NCBI RefSeq assembly: GCF_007859935.1
Contig: NZ_SJPO01000002.1
Location: 372,001-436,000 of the forward strand
Origin: Posidoniimonas polymericola
GTDB taxonomy: Bacteria > Planctomycetota > Planctomycetia > Pirellulales > Lacipirellulaceae
Reading direction: 5' to 3'
Length of the DNA: 64,000 nt
Shown one piece after another: positions 9,544-19,745 of the stretch. Position 1 is the first letter of the stretch. Every line of letters begins with the position of its first letter. The position numbers and the translations under genes were made by a program. Under the pieces are notes generated by a model. That model was not told the origin of the DNA. It was given only the letters and a program-made list of their open reading frames with translations, and searched no databases.

Positions 9544-12500
9544 ATGAACGACAAGAGGCCGGAGTACGTGGTTGGCATCGGGGCGTCGGCTGGCGGATTG
9601 CAATCGTTAGAGAAGCTGTTCGACCGGCTCGACCAACGCACCGGCGCGGCGTACGTCGTGGTCCAGCACCTCTCGCCCAATTACGAGACGATGATGGACC
9701 GGCTGTTGGGCCGGCACACCGGGATGGAGGTGGCAATCGCCGAGCACGGACAGCCGCTCGAGCCGGACCACGTTTACGTCATCCCGCCCAAGCAGGATCT
9801 CATCGTCGCCGATGGCAAGCTGCGGCTTAGCGATCAGGACGCGATGGAGATGCCGCACCTGACGATTGATCGGCTGTTCGCATCGATAGCCAAGGAGTTT
9901 GGCGACCGATCGGTCGGCGTCGTCTTGTCCGGCACCGGCAGCGACGGATCAAAGGGAGTCCAGGCGATCCGCAACGCCGGCGGCCTCGTGCTCTGTGAGT
10001 CGGAGGCCACCGCCAAGTTCTCCGGGATGCCGCGTAGCGCCCAGTCGACCGGCTGCGTCGACCACGTCCTGCCGGCAGAGAACATGCCGCGGATAATTGT
10101 CCGCCAAATCATCGGCTTGTCGCACGCGGAGCAGCCCGACGAGGCGAGCGTCGACACCATCCTGCGTCTGATGCGCGAGCGCCTGCAGGTCGACTTCTCG
10201 CAGTACAAGCCGGCCACCGTGACGCGACGCATCGACCGGCGGATGTCGCTGAGCAACGTGAGCTCGCTGGAGTCGTACGTTGAGCTGCTCAAGTCGGACC
10301 CCGGGCAGATCGATCAGCTCTACCAGGACATGCTGATCGGGGTCACGAAGTTCTTCCGCGACCCCGCCTGCTTCGACTTCTTCGAGAAAGAAGTCGCGCC
10401 GGCCCTGCTCCACGACGCCGACCCCGACGCCGGTCTGCGGGTGTGGGTCCCCGGGTGCGCCACCGGTGAGGAGGCGTACACAATCGCGATGATCTTGCAC
10501 GAGCTCAACAAGGTCCGCCCGCGGCCCGTCAGCATCAAGATTTTTGCGAGTGACATCCACCCCGGATCGCTACGCCTCGGCAGCCTCGCGACCTACCGAG
10601 AGGCGGCGATCGAGAACGTCTCGGCGGAGCGGCTGGCGCACCACTTCGAGCTGCACGAGGACCAGTACCGCATCCGTAAGCACATCCGGCAGTTGGTGCT
10701 GTGCGCCCCGCACAACCTGCTGCAAGACCCACCGTTCACGTCCCTCGACATGGTGTCGTGCCGCAACCTGCTGATCTACTTCGACCACGCCGCGCAGAAT
10801 CGCGCGTTGACCCTGTTCCACTTCGGACTCAAGCAGGCGGGCGTCTTGTTCCTTGGCCCCAGCGAGACCGTCGGCGACCTGGCGAACGAGTTCCGCACCG
10901 TCCACGACAAGTACCGCTTCTACCGCAAGGTGGGCAGCGCCCGACTGCCACGCGACGCCGCGCTACCCGTGACGCTCTCACCTCGCCGGACCGGCGCGGC
11001 GGCCTCGATACCGGGCGTCGGCAAGACCGCCGCCGCCACCGCGAAGCAGGACACCTACGACGCCCTCCTCGATCAGCTGCTCCCCCCGACGCTGCTAATC
11101 GACCAGGACCGCCGCGTCGTCGAGCTGTATGGGGGCGCGGAGAGGTTCCTGACTCTGCGCCGTCGACGCATGAGCACGGACCTGCTGGACATGTGCCCCG
11201 AGTCGCTTCAGGGAACGCTGTCGATCGGCATGCGGCGGGTGCTCGTCGGTGGCGAGGAGGTTGTACGGCTGCCGGCCACGCGCATCGACTCGGGTGGGGA
11301 GGGCGGAGAACTCGTCTGCATCACGATGAACGCGGTTCGGATGCCGGCGGGCGAGCGGTACGTGGCGGTATGTTTTACTCCGCACACGGCCGAGGAGGGC
11401 GACGCAGATCCCCCCAGCGAGCAGGATGGCGTCCTGCTCGAGATCAACAACGAGGACGGCGAACTCTCGAAACGCATCCGCGAGCTGGAGGACGACCTTG
11501 CGGCGACCCAGGAGAACCTGCAGGCGACCATCGAGGAGCTTGAGACCAGCAACGAGGAGCTGCAGGCGACCAACGAGGAACTGGTTTCTAGCAACGAAGA
11601 GCTGCAGAGCTCCAACGAAGAGCTCAATTCGGTCAACGAAGAGCTTCACACTGTCAACGTCGAGTACCAGAACAAGAACGCCGAGCTGAGGGAGCTGAAC
11701 GATGACATGAATCATCTGCTCGCGAGCACCGACGTCGGCACCATCTTCCTCGATCCTCAGCTGGCGATCCGCCGTTTCACTCCCGGTATCAGCGGCCTGT
11801 TCAACCTCGAGGACCAGGACGTCGGACGTCCTATCTCGGTTTTCTCGCACAGCCTCGACATGCGGGGGCTCGACGGCCGGCTTCGCGACGTCCTGCAGAC
11901 CGGCAAATCGTTTGAACGCGAGGTCACGGCGCTTAGCGGCGCCACCTACTTCCTGCGGATCCTTCCGTACGAGGTCTCGAGCGAGGTGACCGGCGTAACG
12001 CTGACGCTCACTAACATCGAGACCCTCGTTGCCGCTCGCGAGCGGGCGGACAAGGCGCAGCGGCGGCTGCAGAAAACGATCGACGCCGTGCCGGTGTTCG
12101 TTTCGTTCGTCAACCGGAAGCGCTGCTACGAGTACGCCAACAACGCCTACTCAGAGCTGTTCGGGATCCCGACGGAAGAGATGATCGGCATGCCGGTCCG
12201 CGAAGTGCTGAGCCCCAACGCCTACGCCCGCAGCGAACCCCGTATTGAGCGGGCCCTGGCGGGAGAGGCCCAACACTTCGAGACCGTCTTCGGCAATGCC
12301 GATAAGCAGATCTCCGCGATCGTCGACTACCGTCCCGAACGCAATGCGGCGGGAGAGGTCACCGGCTTCTACGTGTCGGCTTCGGATATCTCATCGCTGA
12401 AGCAGGCCGAGCGGGAGCTCGAGTCGGCGATGGAGGCCGCCAAGCTCGCCAACGAGGCGAAGAGCGAGTTCCTCGCCAAGATGAGCCACGAGATCCGCAG

Positions 12501-13584
12501 CCCGATGTCCGCGATACTCGGTTTTGCGGAGCTGCTAAAACGCCAGCTCAAGGAGCCGGACAACGTCAACTGCATTGAGATCATCCGCAGCAACGGCGAG
12601 CACCTGCTCAGCCTCATCAACGATCTGCTCGACCTCTCGCAGATCGAGATGCGGCGGGTCGAGCTGTCGAGCGACATCGTCAACGTGCGGACCTTGCTGT
12701 CCGACTCCTGCAACACGCTGCAGCCCCGCGCCGCGCAGAACCGGGTCTCGCTGCAGGCCAAGCTTTGCGACAACCTCGAGGCGGGGATGCTCACCGACTC
12801 GCGGAGGCTCAAACAGATCGTCTTGAACCTGCTAACCAACGCGATCAAATTCAGCGAGGGTGGTAGAGTTGTGCTCTCGGCGCGGCGGTCGCGTCGGCGG
12901 AACGAGCTGTGGGTCACCATCGCCGACTCGGGATGCGGGATCTCCCGCGGCGACCTAAAGCGGCTGTTCGAGCCCTTCACCCAGGTCGACTCATCCAACG
13001 CCAGGGCCCAGGAAGGGTCGGGTCTCGGTCTCGCGATCACTAAGCAGCTTGTCCAGCAGATGGGGGGCCGGATGCTGGTTCGCAGCCAAGTTGATCTGGG
13101 CTCAGTCTTCCAGGTGAGGCTGCCGTGGCGGAAACTCCTCCCGGTCGCCAGGGGCACCGGCAATCAGCCTGATTTGATCGAGGAGCTGCCGCGGCTCGAT
13201 GGCGCAAGGGTTTTGGTGATCGACGACCGCCGCGACATGCGGTTCCTGGCGGAGCAGGTGCTGGCTGATGTCGGCGCCCAGGTGCAGGTGGTTGGCGACG
13301 GCGCATCGGGGCTGAAGTCGGTCGCCGAGGCCGATCAGGCGAGCGAGCCCTACGCCTGTGTCATCACCGACATTCAAATGCCTGAGATGGACGGCTACGC
13401 CGTAGCCCGTCAGCTGCGTAGCCGTCAATACTCCGGCCCAATCCTAGCGCTGACAGCGAACGCGATGGCCAGCGATCGCCAGAAGTGCTTCGAAGCCGGC
13501 TGCACCGGCTTCATCTCTAAACCAATTGACCGCGTGCAGCTTGTCCGCACAGTCGCGGAGGCTATCAGCAATGGCGAGCACTAA
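9544..13584 (+). CDS. CheB-CheR-PAS-histidine kinase-receiver hybrid sensor protein
   Basis: Large cytosolic signalling protein of 1346 residues joining chemotaxis-type enzymes to a hybrid kinase. Domains in order: CheB methylesterase (~1-190; catalytic Ser15 in [16 protein letters not shown] histidine, GTGSDGSKG); CheR methyltransferase (~200-480; SAM loop [13 protein letters not shown] at ~299, NLLIYFD); a long coiled coil of repeated [17 protein letters not shown] units (~640-720); two PAS domains (~720-830 and ~840-950); HisKA with phosphorylatable His982 in MSHEIRSPM; HATPase ([28 protein letters not shown]); and a C-terminal receiver with Asp1276 in [11 protein letters not shown]. All key residues are present. 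The ATG at 9544 is preferred over the longer frame because of its GAAAGG site and immediate CheB homology. The end overlaps the next gene by 14 bp. The signal is unknown. Confidence 0.93.
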   Translation: MNDKRPEYVVGIGASAGGLQSLEKLFDRLDQRTGAAYVVVQHLSPNYETMMDRLLGRHTGMEVAIAEHGQPLEPDHVYVIPPKQDLIVADGKLRLSDQDAMEMPHLTIDRLFASIAKEFGDRSVGVVLSGTGSDGSKGVQAIRNAGGLVLCESEATAKFSGMPRSAQSTGCVDHVLPAENMPRIIVRQIIGLSHAEQPDEASVDTILRLMRERLQVDFSQYKPATVTRRIDRRMSLSNVSSLESYVELLKSDPGQIDQLYQDMLIGVTKFFRDPACFDFFEKEVAPALLHDADPDAGLRVWVPGCATGEEAYTIAMILHELNKVRPRPVSIKIFASDIHPGSLRLGSLATYREAAIENVSAERLAHHFELHEDQYRIRKHIRQLVLCAPHNLLQDPPFTSLDMVSCRNLLIYFDHAAQNRALTLFHFGLKQAGVLFLGPSETVGDLANEFRTVHDKYRFYRKVGSARLPRDAALPVTLSPRRTGAAASIPGVGKTAAATAKQDTYDALLDQLLPPTLLIDQDRRVVELYGGAERFLTLRRRRMSTDLLDMCPESLQGTLSIGMRRVLVGGEEVVRLPATRIDSGGEGGELVCITMNAVRMPAGERYVAVCFTPHTAEEGDADPPSEQDGVLLEINNEDGELSKRIRELEDDLAATQENLQATIEELETSNEELQATNEELVSSNEELQSSNEELNSVNEELHTVNVEYQNKNAELRELNDDMNHLLASTDVGTIFLDPQLAIRRFTPGISGLFNLEDQDVGRPISVFSHSLDMRGLDGRLRDVLQTGKSFEREVTALSGATYFLRILPYEVSSEVTGVTLTLTNIETLVAARERADKAQRRLQKTIDAVPVFVSFVNRKRCYEYANNAYSELFGIPTEEMIGMPVREVLSPNAYARSEPRIERALAGEAQHFETVFGNADKQISAIVDYRPERNAAGEVTGFYVSASDISSLKQAERELESAMEAAKLANEAKSEFLAKMSHEIRSPMSAILGFAELLKRQLKEPDNVNCIEIIRSNGEHLLSLINDLLDLSQIEMRRVELSSDIVNVRTLLSDSCNTLQPRAAQNRVSLQAKLCDNLEAGMLTDSRRLKQIVLNLLTNAIKFSEGGRVVLSARRSRRRNELWVTIADSGCGISRGDLKRLFEPFTQVDSSNARAQEGSGLGLAITKQLVQQMGGRMLVRSQVDLGSVFQVRLPWRKLLPVARGTGNQPDLIEELPRLDGARVLVIDDRRDMRFLAEQVLADVGAQVQVVGDGASGLKSVAEADQASEPYACVITDIQMPEMDGYAVARQLRSRQYSGPILALTANAMASDRQKCFEAGCTGFISKPIDRVQLVRTVAEAISNGEH

Positions 13585-14149
13585 CAACGCGGCATCATCG
13601 CGAGTCGTTTCTTACTCGGTGGACAGCGAAGACAAAATCCTCGGCGTTGGCGACGCCTGGGGGGAATTCGCCGCGAGCAACGGCGAGGGCGACCGGCTGA
13701 AACCCGACTCGGTGGTCGGCAAGACGCTGTGGGACTTTGTCCGCGGGCAGACGCTGGTTGAGCTCTACCGCGACATCTTCGGGCGGGTCCGCGACACCGG
13801 CCGGCCGGTCAGGTTCGACTGCCGCTGCGACTCGCCCAACTTTCAGCGTCGGATGGAGATGACGGTCGCGCACCTCGGACGTGGGCGACTGCAGCTCACC
13901 AGCCGCACGCTGTCGGTCATCAAGCAGGAGAAGCCGCTCGTCGCCCACGCCTACGACGTCGGGCTCTCGGTGCTCAAACGCTGCAGCCTGTGCAATCTCT
14001 ACGAGCTCCAATGCGGAGACTGGACCGACGCGTCCACAGCGGTTGAGTGCGACGCCGTGATGGACCAGCAGGGCCGGGTGCAAATCGCATGGACCGTCTG
14101 TCCCCCGTGCCGCAAGGACCTGGTCGCGATGGGAACGCCCACCGACTAA
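13571..14149 (+). CDS. Small PAS-like protein with paired-cysteine C-terminal module
   Basis: A 192-residue protein starting inside the last codons of the hybrid kinase (14-bp overlap, so probably translationally coupled). The N-terminal ~120 residues have a PAS-like layout (LGVGDAWGEFAASN, VVGKTLWDFV, and a later strand pair). The C-terminus carries two Cys pairs, RCSLCNLYELQCGDW and TVCPPCRKDL. They resemble the CSWC...CPxC tail of many PAS sensory proteins and could bind a metal or be redox-active. No output domain is present, so it may be an accessory sensor or partner of the upstream kinase (inference). The ATG at 13571 was chosen over an in-frame upstream start at 13526 because the latter adds only kinase-overlap residues. 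Confidence 0.7.
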   Translation: MASTNNAASSRVVSYSVDSEDKILGVGDAWGEFAASNGEGDRLKPDSVVGKTLWDFVRGQTLVELYRDIFGRVRDTGRPVRFDCRCDSPNFQRRMEMTVAHLGRGRLQLTSRTLSVIKQEKPLVAHAYDVGLSVLKRCSLCNLYELQCGDWTDASTAVECDAVMDQQGRVQIAWTVCPPCRKDLVAMGTPTD

Positions 14150-14203
14150 TTGGGCGCCTGGCCCGACCTGCCTGGCCAGAGCGCTGGCCACAGAACGCTG
14201 GCT

Positions 14204-14821
14204 CTAGTCGAGCAGCTGCAGGTTGAGACGGCTTGAGCTGGGGTCGTCCGGGCTGATCTCGACGCCGAGCTTGGTGTCCGTGTTGTTGCTCGCAGGAAGG
14301 GTCTCCTGGCCGGCCTGATCGGTCTTCGAAACCTCAATGCGGTAGAATCCGAGGTGGACGCCGGCCTCATCGGGGTGGTCAGAGATCTTCATGTGGGCTA
14401 CGCCTTCGGAGTCAGTGGTTCCAGAAGCTGACTTGATTGCCTGCCCCTGGAATTCCTCCGGGACCAGCTTTACACTCGCGCCCGCAACGGGCCGCCCGCT
14501 CTGGCGGACGGTGATCGCAAGACGGGTCAGCGCGACCCCCGAGTTGCGCCAGACGGCGAACCGGGCGTCGAGTTCCTCGGGCGTGATCCGGCCGTCGCCG
14601 TCCTTGTCGGTCCGCTTGAGCGAGGCCTGCAAAGCCGGCGATGCGGCGATCTCGGCGGCGCCGAGGGAGCCGTCACCGTCGGTGTCGTATTTGTCGACAG
14701 CACTCTTCGCGGCGTCGCGTTTGACTCCGGGCTGCGACAGTCGTGACTGGGCGCCGGAGCACCCCAGTGCGACCGCGAGACTAAGCAGCAGGGCGTCACC
14801 GATCCGGGAGCGTACTAACAT
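14204..14821 (-). CDS. EF-hand lipoprotein with transthyretin-like domain
   Basis: A 205-residue exported lipoprotein. The signal peptide ends in a lipobox (LLLSLAVALGC). Two canonical EF-hand loops follow, DTDGDGSLGAAEI and DKDGDGRITPEEL, with all Asp/Glu ligands present. The second half (LAITVRQSGRPVAGASVKLV through FYRIEVSK) is a beta-sandwich of the carboxypeptidase-regulatory/transthyretin-like type that planctomycete lipoproteins often carry. It lies 71 bp downstream of a DUF1559 gene on the same strand, a common planctomycete pairing. Role unknown; calcium binding is predicted from the loops. Confidence 0.78.
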   Translation of the reverse strand: MLVRSRIGDALLLSLAVALGCSGAQSRLSQPGVKRDAAKSAVDKYDTDGDGSLGAAEIAASPALQASLKRTDKDGDGRITPEELDARFAVWRNSGVALTRLAITVRQSGRPVAGASVKLVPEEFQGQAIKSASGTTDSEGVAHMKISDHPDEAGVHLGFYRIEVSKTDQAGQETLPASNNTDTKLGVEISPDDPSSSRLNLQLLD

Positions 14822-14892
14822 TCGAGTGAGCCTTCATCGGCGTCGGGTGAGAGATAAGTGGGATGCACAAGGCGAGCAACGCGCCCCGATTC

Positions 14893-15921
14893 CTAGGGGC
14901 GTTCCTGGACGACGGTCCCGTCGTCGACGACGCCGAGCCAACGGTACGCAGTGATGTCGATATCGTAGTTGACCCGCTTGACGGAGCCGTCGCACATCGC
15001 CATCCCGAAGGCGCCGGAGTGGGCGCTGCCGAAGGCGTAGTCGTCCAGGATGCCGGGGCGGTCTTGATGGGGGGGCAGTTGCGGGTTGGTTGAGCGGTGT
15101 TGGTCGCGGTTGTATCCGGAAAACATCGACTCGTTGTCGCCGAAGTCGTAGGTGGCGCTGCCGCTGGCGAATGACCCGTCGTAGCTCTCGGGTCGCTGGT
15201 ATTTCTCACCGACCAAGAAGGTGTTTGAGGTCCCGTCGGTGATGTCCTTGTACTTGACCTTGCTGCGGAGGTAGCACACGCCGTTGTGCGGCCCGCCCCA
15301 CTTCCACAGCGGGCTGTCGGCGACCGTTAGGTTGGCGGGGCCCTCGGCCTTGGTGGGCGCTTCGGGCACGGCCGGGTCACCGCTGCACGCGGCGTAGTCG
15401 CTCTTGCCGGCCAGGTCCCCCACCTTGAACGCACAGTTCTTTGGCGACCAGTGGTTCTTGGGCGCAGTTGGTTGCGACGGACGCTTCGACGGGCAGATGA
15501 ACCCGGGCGGCTGCGTCTGCGACAGCTGGGCTAGCGCGAGTCGCTTGTCCGCTGCGGGCAGGCCGGAGCCGATCTCACGGAGGTTGCCGAGCTCCATGTA
15601 CGGGAGCAGGTTGTAGACCCAACCCCCCGGCTGATCGACTCCGTAGCCGAGATCGGGGTCGCCCTGCCAGCCCCACCCCCAACCACCGGTCGGGAAGTGC
15701 TTCATCGCGTCGTGGTGGTACTGCCAAGCGAGGCTGATCTGCTTGAGTTGATTGGTGCATTGGGTCCGCCGCGCCGCTTCGCGGGCGGCCTGCACCGCGG
15801 GAAGCAGCAGGGCGACCAACACCCCGATGATGGCGATGACCACCAGCAGCTCGACGAGCGTGAAACCGGCAAGCCGTCCTGTCTTTCGGGGTGGGGCGGT
15901 TGGGGGAGTTTGCAGTCGCAT
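14893..15921 (-). CDS. DUF1559 domain protein with type IV pilin-like N-terminus (copy 1)
   Basis: A 342-residue pseudopilin-like protein. After a short leader (RKTGRLAG) comes the cleavage/methylation helix FTLVELLVVIAIIGVLVALL, then the Ala/Arg-rich helix LLPAVQAAREAARR. The DUF1559 body contains [20 protein letters not shown] and QPGGWVYNLLPYMEL, the ITDGTSNTFLVGEK motif, and the C-terminal H-SG-DGSV signature (SAHSGAFGMAMCDGSV). The start at 15921 is set by an AGGA site 7 bp upstream; the longer open frame to 16164 would overlap the preceding gene. It follows three LamG PEP-CTERM genes and precedes an EF-hand lipoprotein on the same strand. The biochemical function of DUF1559 proteins is not established. 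Confidence 0.88.
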   Translation of the reverse strand: MRLQTPPTAPPRKTGRLAGFTLVELLVVIAIIGVLVALLLPAVQAAREAARRTQCTNQLKQISLAWQYHHDAMKHFPTGGWGWGWQGDPDLGYGVDQPGGWVYNLLPYMELGNLREIGSGLPAADKRLALAQLSQTQPPGFICPSKRPSQPTAPKNHWSPKNCAFKVGDLAGKSDYAACSGDPAVPEAPTKAEGPANLTVADSPLWKWGGPHNGVCYLRSKVKYKDITDGTSNTFLVGEKYQRPESYDGSFASGSATYDFGDNESMFSGYNRDQHRSTNPQLPPHQDRPGILDDYAFGSAHSGAFGMAMCDGSVKRVNYDIDITAYRWLGVVDDGTVVQERP

Positions 15922-15989
15922 TAATGAATCCTGAATCGTGCGGGGGGCAGCGCAGTCAACGGCGCCGTGGCGGAGCTGCGAGCTACTAG

Positions 15990-17801
15990 TCATGGGGGCC
16001 CTTCTGCTGAGACGCGTAGGAGCCGCCAGCGTCGGCGGTTTGACACCCACAGCACCGCTAGGCTGGTCAGAGACCACACCGAAGACGGCGCGGGTGCGGA
16101 CGATGGCGGGGCGGGGCTCTCCGGCGATCCGCCGACGGATCCTCTCCCGTAGTTCTCCACCCACGCTTTGTAGTCGTCGGCGTCGCTGTCGGCGTCGCGC
16201 CAGGCAGTGTAGTCGGCGGCGTCCACGACGCCGTCGTTGTTGAAGTCACCGGCGAAGGGGACGATCGACCGCAGCGACTCCGGAGTGTTGGTCGTTATGC
16301 CGTCGACGCCAAGATCGATAAGCTGCTGCATGCGGGTCAGGTTGTCGACGGTCCAGACGTGGAGTTCGAGGCCCGCCGCGTGCACCATGTCGACCGCCGC
16401 GGAGGTAATCGCGGCGCTGTCGCCCCAGTCAAGGAAGTCGAATCCGGCCGCGATCGCGTTGGCGACCGTGCCGGAACCAAGCGAGCCGCTTCCGAGGCCC
16501 CCCAGCTTGACCGCTGAGTCTAGCTGGCGAACATCGGTGAGGAAGTTCCAGTCGAACGAGATGATCACCGACTGCTGCAGCACCCCGAGCCCATCCAGCA
16601 CCTGGACGATGTCGGCCGCGTCACCGGTCTTGCGTTCGATAAGCGGCCGCATGTCGTGTGCGAGGATAGTCTCGACCGCTTCGCCTAGCGTGGGCACGCC
16701 CTCTCCGGCAAAGTCGGGCGAGAACCAGCCGCCGGCGTCGAGGCCGTCGATGTAGCCCGTGTAGTTTCTTGCGCCCACGGCGCCCGTTCCGTTGGTGGTG
16801 CGGTCGAGCGTGGCGTCATGCATGACGACCAGCTGGTTGTCCTGGGTCACGCGTACGTCGAGCTCCACGTAGTCGGCGATCCCCGCCGCCGCCTTGAAGG
16901 CCGCGAGCGTGTTCTCGGGAGCGATCGCCGAGTAGCCGCGGTGGGCCTCGATCAGGATTGAGGGGTTGTCGGGGCGTGGGGGAGCGACGGGTTCAATAGA
17001 CGGGTTCGCCGCACCCACCGCGTTGCCAACGCCCTCGTTGTACAGATACTGAGCCTCGGCGAGACCCAGCGCTCGGCCCCACACCGCAACGTCCGCAATG
17101 CCGCCGTTGAAGTGGCTGCTGGACGCATACGGCGCGTTGCTGCTCACCTGGGACCCGATACCAGCGACCTGCCCCGGCTTAACATCCGCCAAGAGCCCCG
17201 ACGCGGCGATGTCGCCCGCTAGCTCACCGTTGAAGTAGATGCTGGCGTGGCCATCCCCCCCGTAGACGCCCATCAAGTGGTTCCACTCCGACTTATTCAG
17301 CATCGAGGCGGGCACGCCGGGCCGGGCCGCGCCCCCGGTGGTGGTGGTGACCTTAAAACGCAGCTCGTTGTTGCCTTTGTCGAGGTAAAGGATGTAGTTG
17401 TCGGTGGCCGAGTCGAAGATGCCAGAGAAGGATCCGGGGATTTCCGACGGCAGCTCATTCAGCTTCACCCAGGCCGACAGCGTGACCGCTGCGGCGCCGC
17501 CGATGTCTAGGTCGGCGCTGCTGGGGATCAGCACGTCCTGATCTTGGCCGTTAAATGCGAGCCCTGCGCCAAAGATCCCGTCAATCCAGGCGGGGCTGTT
17601 CCGCAGTGAGCCATCATCGGAAACCGCGTCCCCTGGCGCCCAGTCGTGGGCGACGCTTCCCAGGCCCTCGTCGAGGGCCCAGTAGGCCGCGAGCCCGTCG
17701 TGCAGCGGAACCGCCACCGCCACGGCCCGCCCCGCAAGTCCGATCAGGACGATCGTTGTCAACACGAGGCCAGGCACGGGGCGCCAACCAGAGTAGCTCA
17801 T
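15990..17801 (-). CDS. LamG-glycerophosphodiester phosphodiesterase surface protein with dockerin-like loop
   Basis: Exported 603-residue protein. The signal peptide (GLVLTTIVLIGLAG, ending AVA) is followed by a LamG/concanavalin-like domain (~35-265; YWALDEGLGS, AVTLSAWVKL, GGIADVAVWGRAL). A glycerophosphodiester phosphodiesterase TIM barrel follows (~285-520), with the family motifs EAHRGY, APENTLAAF, VELDVRVT and VMHDATLDRTT. These include the metal-binding Glu/Asp and the His residues. A short dockerin-like stretch (GDFNNDGVVDAADYTAWRD) and a degenerate sorting tail (hydrophobic segment then NRRRWR, without Val-Pro-Glu-Pro) end it. The ATG at 17801 has an AGGAG site 6 bp upstream, so it is preferred over the open start at 17867. 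The likely role is hydrolysis of a glycerophosphodiester or teichoic-acid-like or phospholipid substrate outside the cell; the substrate is unknown. Confidence 0.88.
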   Translation of the reverse strand: MSYSGWRPVPGLVLTTIVLIGLAGRAVAVAVPLHDGLAAYWALDEGLGSVAHDWAPGDAVSDDGSLRNSPAWIDGIFGAGLAFNGQDQDVLIPSSADLDIGGAAAVTLSAWVKLNELPSEIPGSFSGIFDSATDNYILYLDKGNNELRFKVTTTTGGAARPGVPASMLNKSEWNHLMGVYGGDGHASIYFNGELAGDIAASGLLADVKPGQVAGIGSQVSSNAPYASSSHFNGGIADVAVWGRALGLAEAQYLYNEGVGNAVGAANPSIEPVAPPRPDNPSILIEAHRGYSAIAPENTLAAFKAAAGIADYVELDVRVTQDNQLVVMHDATLDRTTNGTGAVGARNYTGYIDGLDAGGWFSPDFAGEGVPTLGEAVETILAHDMRPLIERKTGDAADIVQVLDGLGVLQQSVIISFDWNFLTDVRQLDSAVKLGGLGSGSLGSGTVANAIAAGFDFLDWGDSAAITSAAVDMVHAAGLELHVWTVDNLTRMQQLIDLGVDGITTNTPESLRSIVPFAGDFNNDGVVDAADYTAWRDADSDADDYKAWVENYGRGSVGGSPESPAPPSSAPAPSSVWSLTSLAVLWVSNRRRWRLLRVSAEGPP

Positions 17802-17876
17802 CCACAACTCCTGCGAGCTGTTGCGACCCAGGAGAGAGTCCCGCGATTGCAACCAGCAGTTCGTCAAATCGGCTGC

Positions 17877-19661
17877 CTACCTGCCGCCGAGGGCGCGGCG
17901 TGGCGAGCAGCCGCGTCGGCTCAGGACCCCAATCGAAGCCGCTAATAGCAGGCCCAGAGCAGCGGGCTCTGGCGCAATTGCTGCAGACCCAGGGGCGGAC
18001 CCAGACGACTCGCCGTAGTGCGTTTTCCAGACCAGGTAGTCGCCTGAGTCGACCACGCCGTCGCCGTTTCCATCGGCGCCCGAACCGGCCACGACCGACG
18101 TCCCATCGGCGTCACGCCACACGGTGTAGTCGGCCGCGTCGACCACGCCGTCCAGGTTGTAGTCCCCGGTGAGGATGGTCGTTTCCGGAGCGTTCATCGA
18201 GAGGTAGAGCAGCTCGGCCTCCGAAAGGGCCGTGTTGTAGATGCGGACCTCGTCGAAGACTGCCTTCGACAGGTGGTTGCCGGGGCCACCCCCGATATAG
18301 AACTCTGTGCCCGGGTCGCGCCAGGGAAGGTTCACCTGGCCCTGGAAGACGCCGTCGATGTAGAGGGCGGCGTCCATGCGATCGCCGTCACGCTCCCAAG
18401 CGTAGGCGTAGTGGTGCAACGCGAGGGGATCGTCGAATAGGAAGACGTCGTGATTGAGCTGTGACGAGCTGCGGTCGGCGCGGGCGGCGAACCGGCCGTT
18501 CTCGTAAATCCAGGCTTCCCAGTCGTTGGGATGCGACGAGTTGGCCCACAGCGTCTGGAAGTTGTAGAGCTCGGTGATCGACGCCTGCATGGCGATCGTG
18601 CCAGAGTCGGAAAGGGTGTACTCGACCGACAAGTAGTCACCAGGCTCCGTTTCTGAGACCGGGGTCGCCACAGGGTTCTCGCTCAGGTCCACACCTTGGC
18701 CAAAGGTTGTCGACGAGTAGAGCGAGTCGTTCCTGCCGGCGGCGTCCTGCAGGGTGGCGTTCAGGGCGGCGCCGCCTGTCCCGTGGTTGTCCAGATTCCC
18801 ATTGAAGTTGTAGTAGATCACCGGCTGGGCGGTTGGCTGCACAGGGGAAACACCGGCCGCGGGGCTGATGTCGGGGTTCGCCGCGCCCACCGCGTTGCCG
18901 ACGCCGCCGTTGTACAAGTATTGCGCCTCGGCCACGCCGAGCGACCGGTTCCAGACCGCAACGTCCGACACCTGCCCCTGAAACAGCGAGGTTGGGGCGA
19001 AGGGCGCGTCGACAGCCGGCTGGCCGCCGATGCTTGCGATCTGGCCGGACCGAACCACGTCCAGCAGCGAGACAGCCGAGTGCCGGTCCACCAACTGACC
19101 GTCGAAATAGATGCTGTTGGAGGCCTCTACCCCGTCAAACACGCCCATGACGTGGTGCCACTCAGTTGTGTCGAGCATCTTGGCCGGGATGCCGGGGCGT
19201 TCCGCTCCGCCGCCCGCGGTGGTCGCCTTGAAACGCAGCTCGTTGTTGCCACGGTCGAGGTACATCACGTAGTTGTCGGGCGCCGAGTCATAAATACCAG
19301 AGAAGCTGGTGACAATGTCGTCCGGCACCTGGTCGAGCTTCACCCAGACCGAGAGTGTAAGTCCGGAAGTATTGACGTCCATGTCGGTGCTGTTGGGGAT
19401 CAGCACATCCTGGTCGACGCCGTTGAACTGCAGGCCGCCGCCGAACTTGCCGGAGGACCATGTCGGTGAGTTGCGGAGTTCACCGTTGTCCGTCACGCCA
19501 CCTCCGGGCGCTGCGTCACCGGCAGTCGTCCCCGACCCTTCGTTGAGCGGCCAGTAGGTGATGAGACCGTCCTGCAGCTGTGTGGCTGAGGTCGGAGCAG
19601 ACGCGGCAGTCAGCAGCAAGCCGACGCACGTCGCTAGAGCGGTCGAGGTCTTATAAAACAT
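17877..19661 (-). CDS. Double LamG PEP-CTERM protein with dockerin-like loops
   Basis: 594-residue exported protein. The signal peptide (TCVGLLLTAASAPTSA) is followed by LamG domain 1 (~30-255; YWPLNEGSGTT, LTLSVWVKLDQ, VSDVAVWNRSLG) and LamG domain 2 (~280-490; VIYYNFNGNLDNHGTGG, FDEVRIYNTALSEAELLYLS). A two-loop dockerin-like segment (GDYNLDGVVDAADYTVWRDA, GNGDGVVDSGDYLVWK) precedes the PEP-CTERM tail APEPAALGLLLAASIGV with Arg-rich end. LamG domain 1 is closely related to those of the genes on either side, so the three are tandem duplicates. No catalytic domain was recognised; carbohydrate or adhesion binding is the usual inference for LamG. A GGGGG site lies 9 bp before the ATG. Confidence 0.85.
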   Translation of the reverse strand: MFYKTSTALATCVGLLLTAASAPTSATQLQDGLITYWPLNEGSGTTAGDAAPGGGVTDNGELRNSPTWSSGKFGGGLQFNGVDQDVLIPNSTDMDVNTSGLTLSVWVKLDQVPDDIVTSFSGIYDSAPDNYVMYLDRGNNELRFKATTAGGGAERPGIPAKMLDTTEWHHVMGVFDGVEASNSIYFDGQLVDRHSAVSLLDVVRSGQIASIGGQPAVDAPFAPTSLFQGQVSDVAVWNRSLGVAEAQYLYNGGVGNAVGAANPDISPAAGVSPVQPTAQPVIYYNFNGNLDNHGTGGAALNATLQDAAGRNDSLYSSTTFGQGVDLSENPVATPVSETEPGDYLSVEYTLSDSGTIAMQASITELYNFQTLWANSSHPNDWEAWIYENGRFAARADRSSSQLNHDVFLFDDPLALHHYAYAWERDGDRMDAALYIDGVFQGQVNLPWRDPGTEFYIGGGPGNHLSKAVFDEVRIYNTALSEAELLYLSMNAPETTILTGDYNLDGVVDAADYTVWRDADGTSVVAGSGADGNGDGVVDSGDYLVWKTHYGESSGSAPGSAAIAPEPAALGLLLAASIGVLSRRGCSPRRALGGR

Positions 19662-19745
19662 CAGAGGTACCCCCTGCAGTGCCAGTGCTGTTGAGTTCTT
19701 AGGATCTTGTCGGCGGCTGTGGCAACCGCCGTTTGCTGGAGATGA

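Noticed and set aside
15922..16164. N-terminal extension of DUF1559 copy 1
   Set aside because: Overlaps the end of the upstream GDPD gene; the AGGA site and pilin leader fix the start at 15921.
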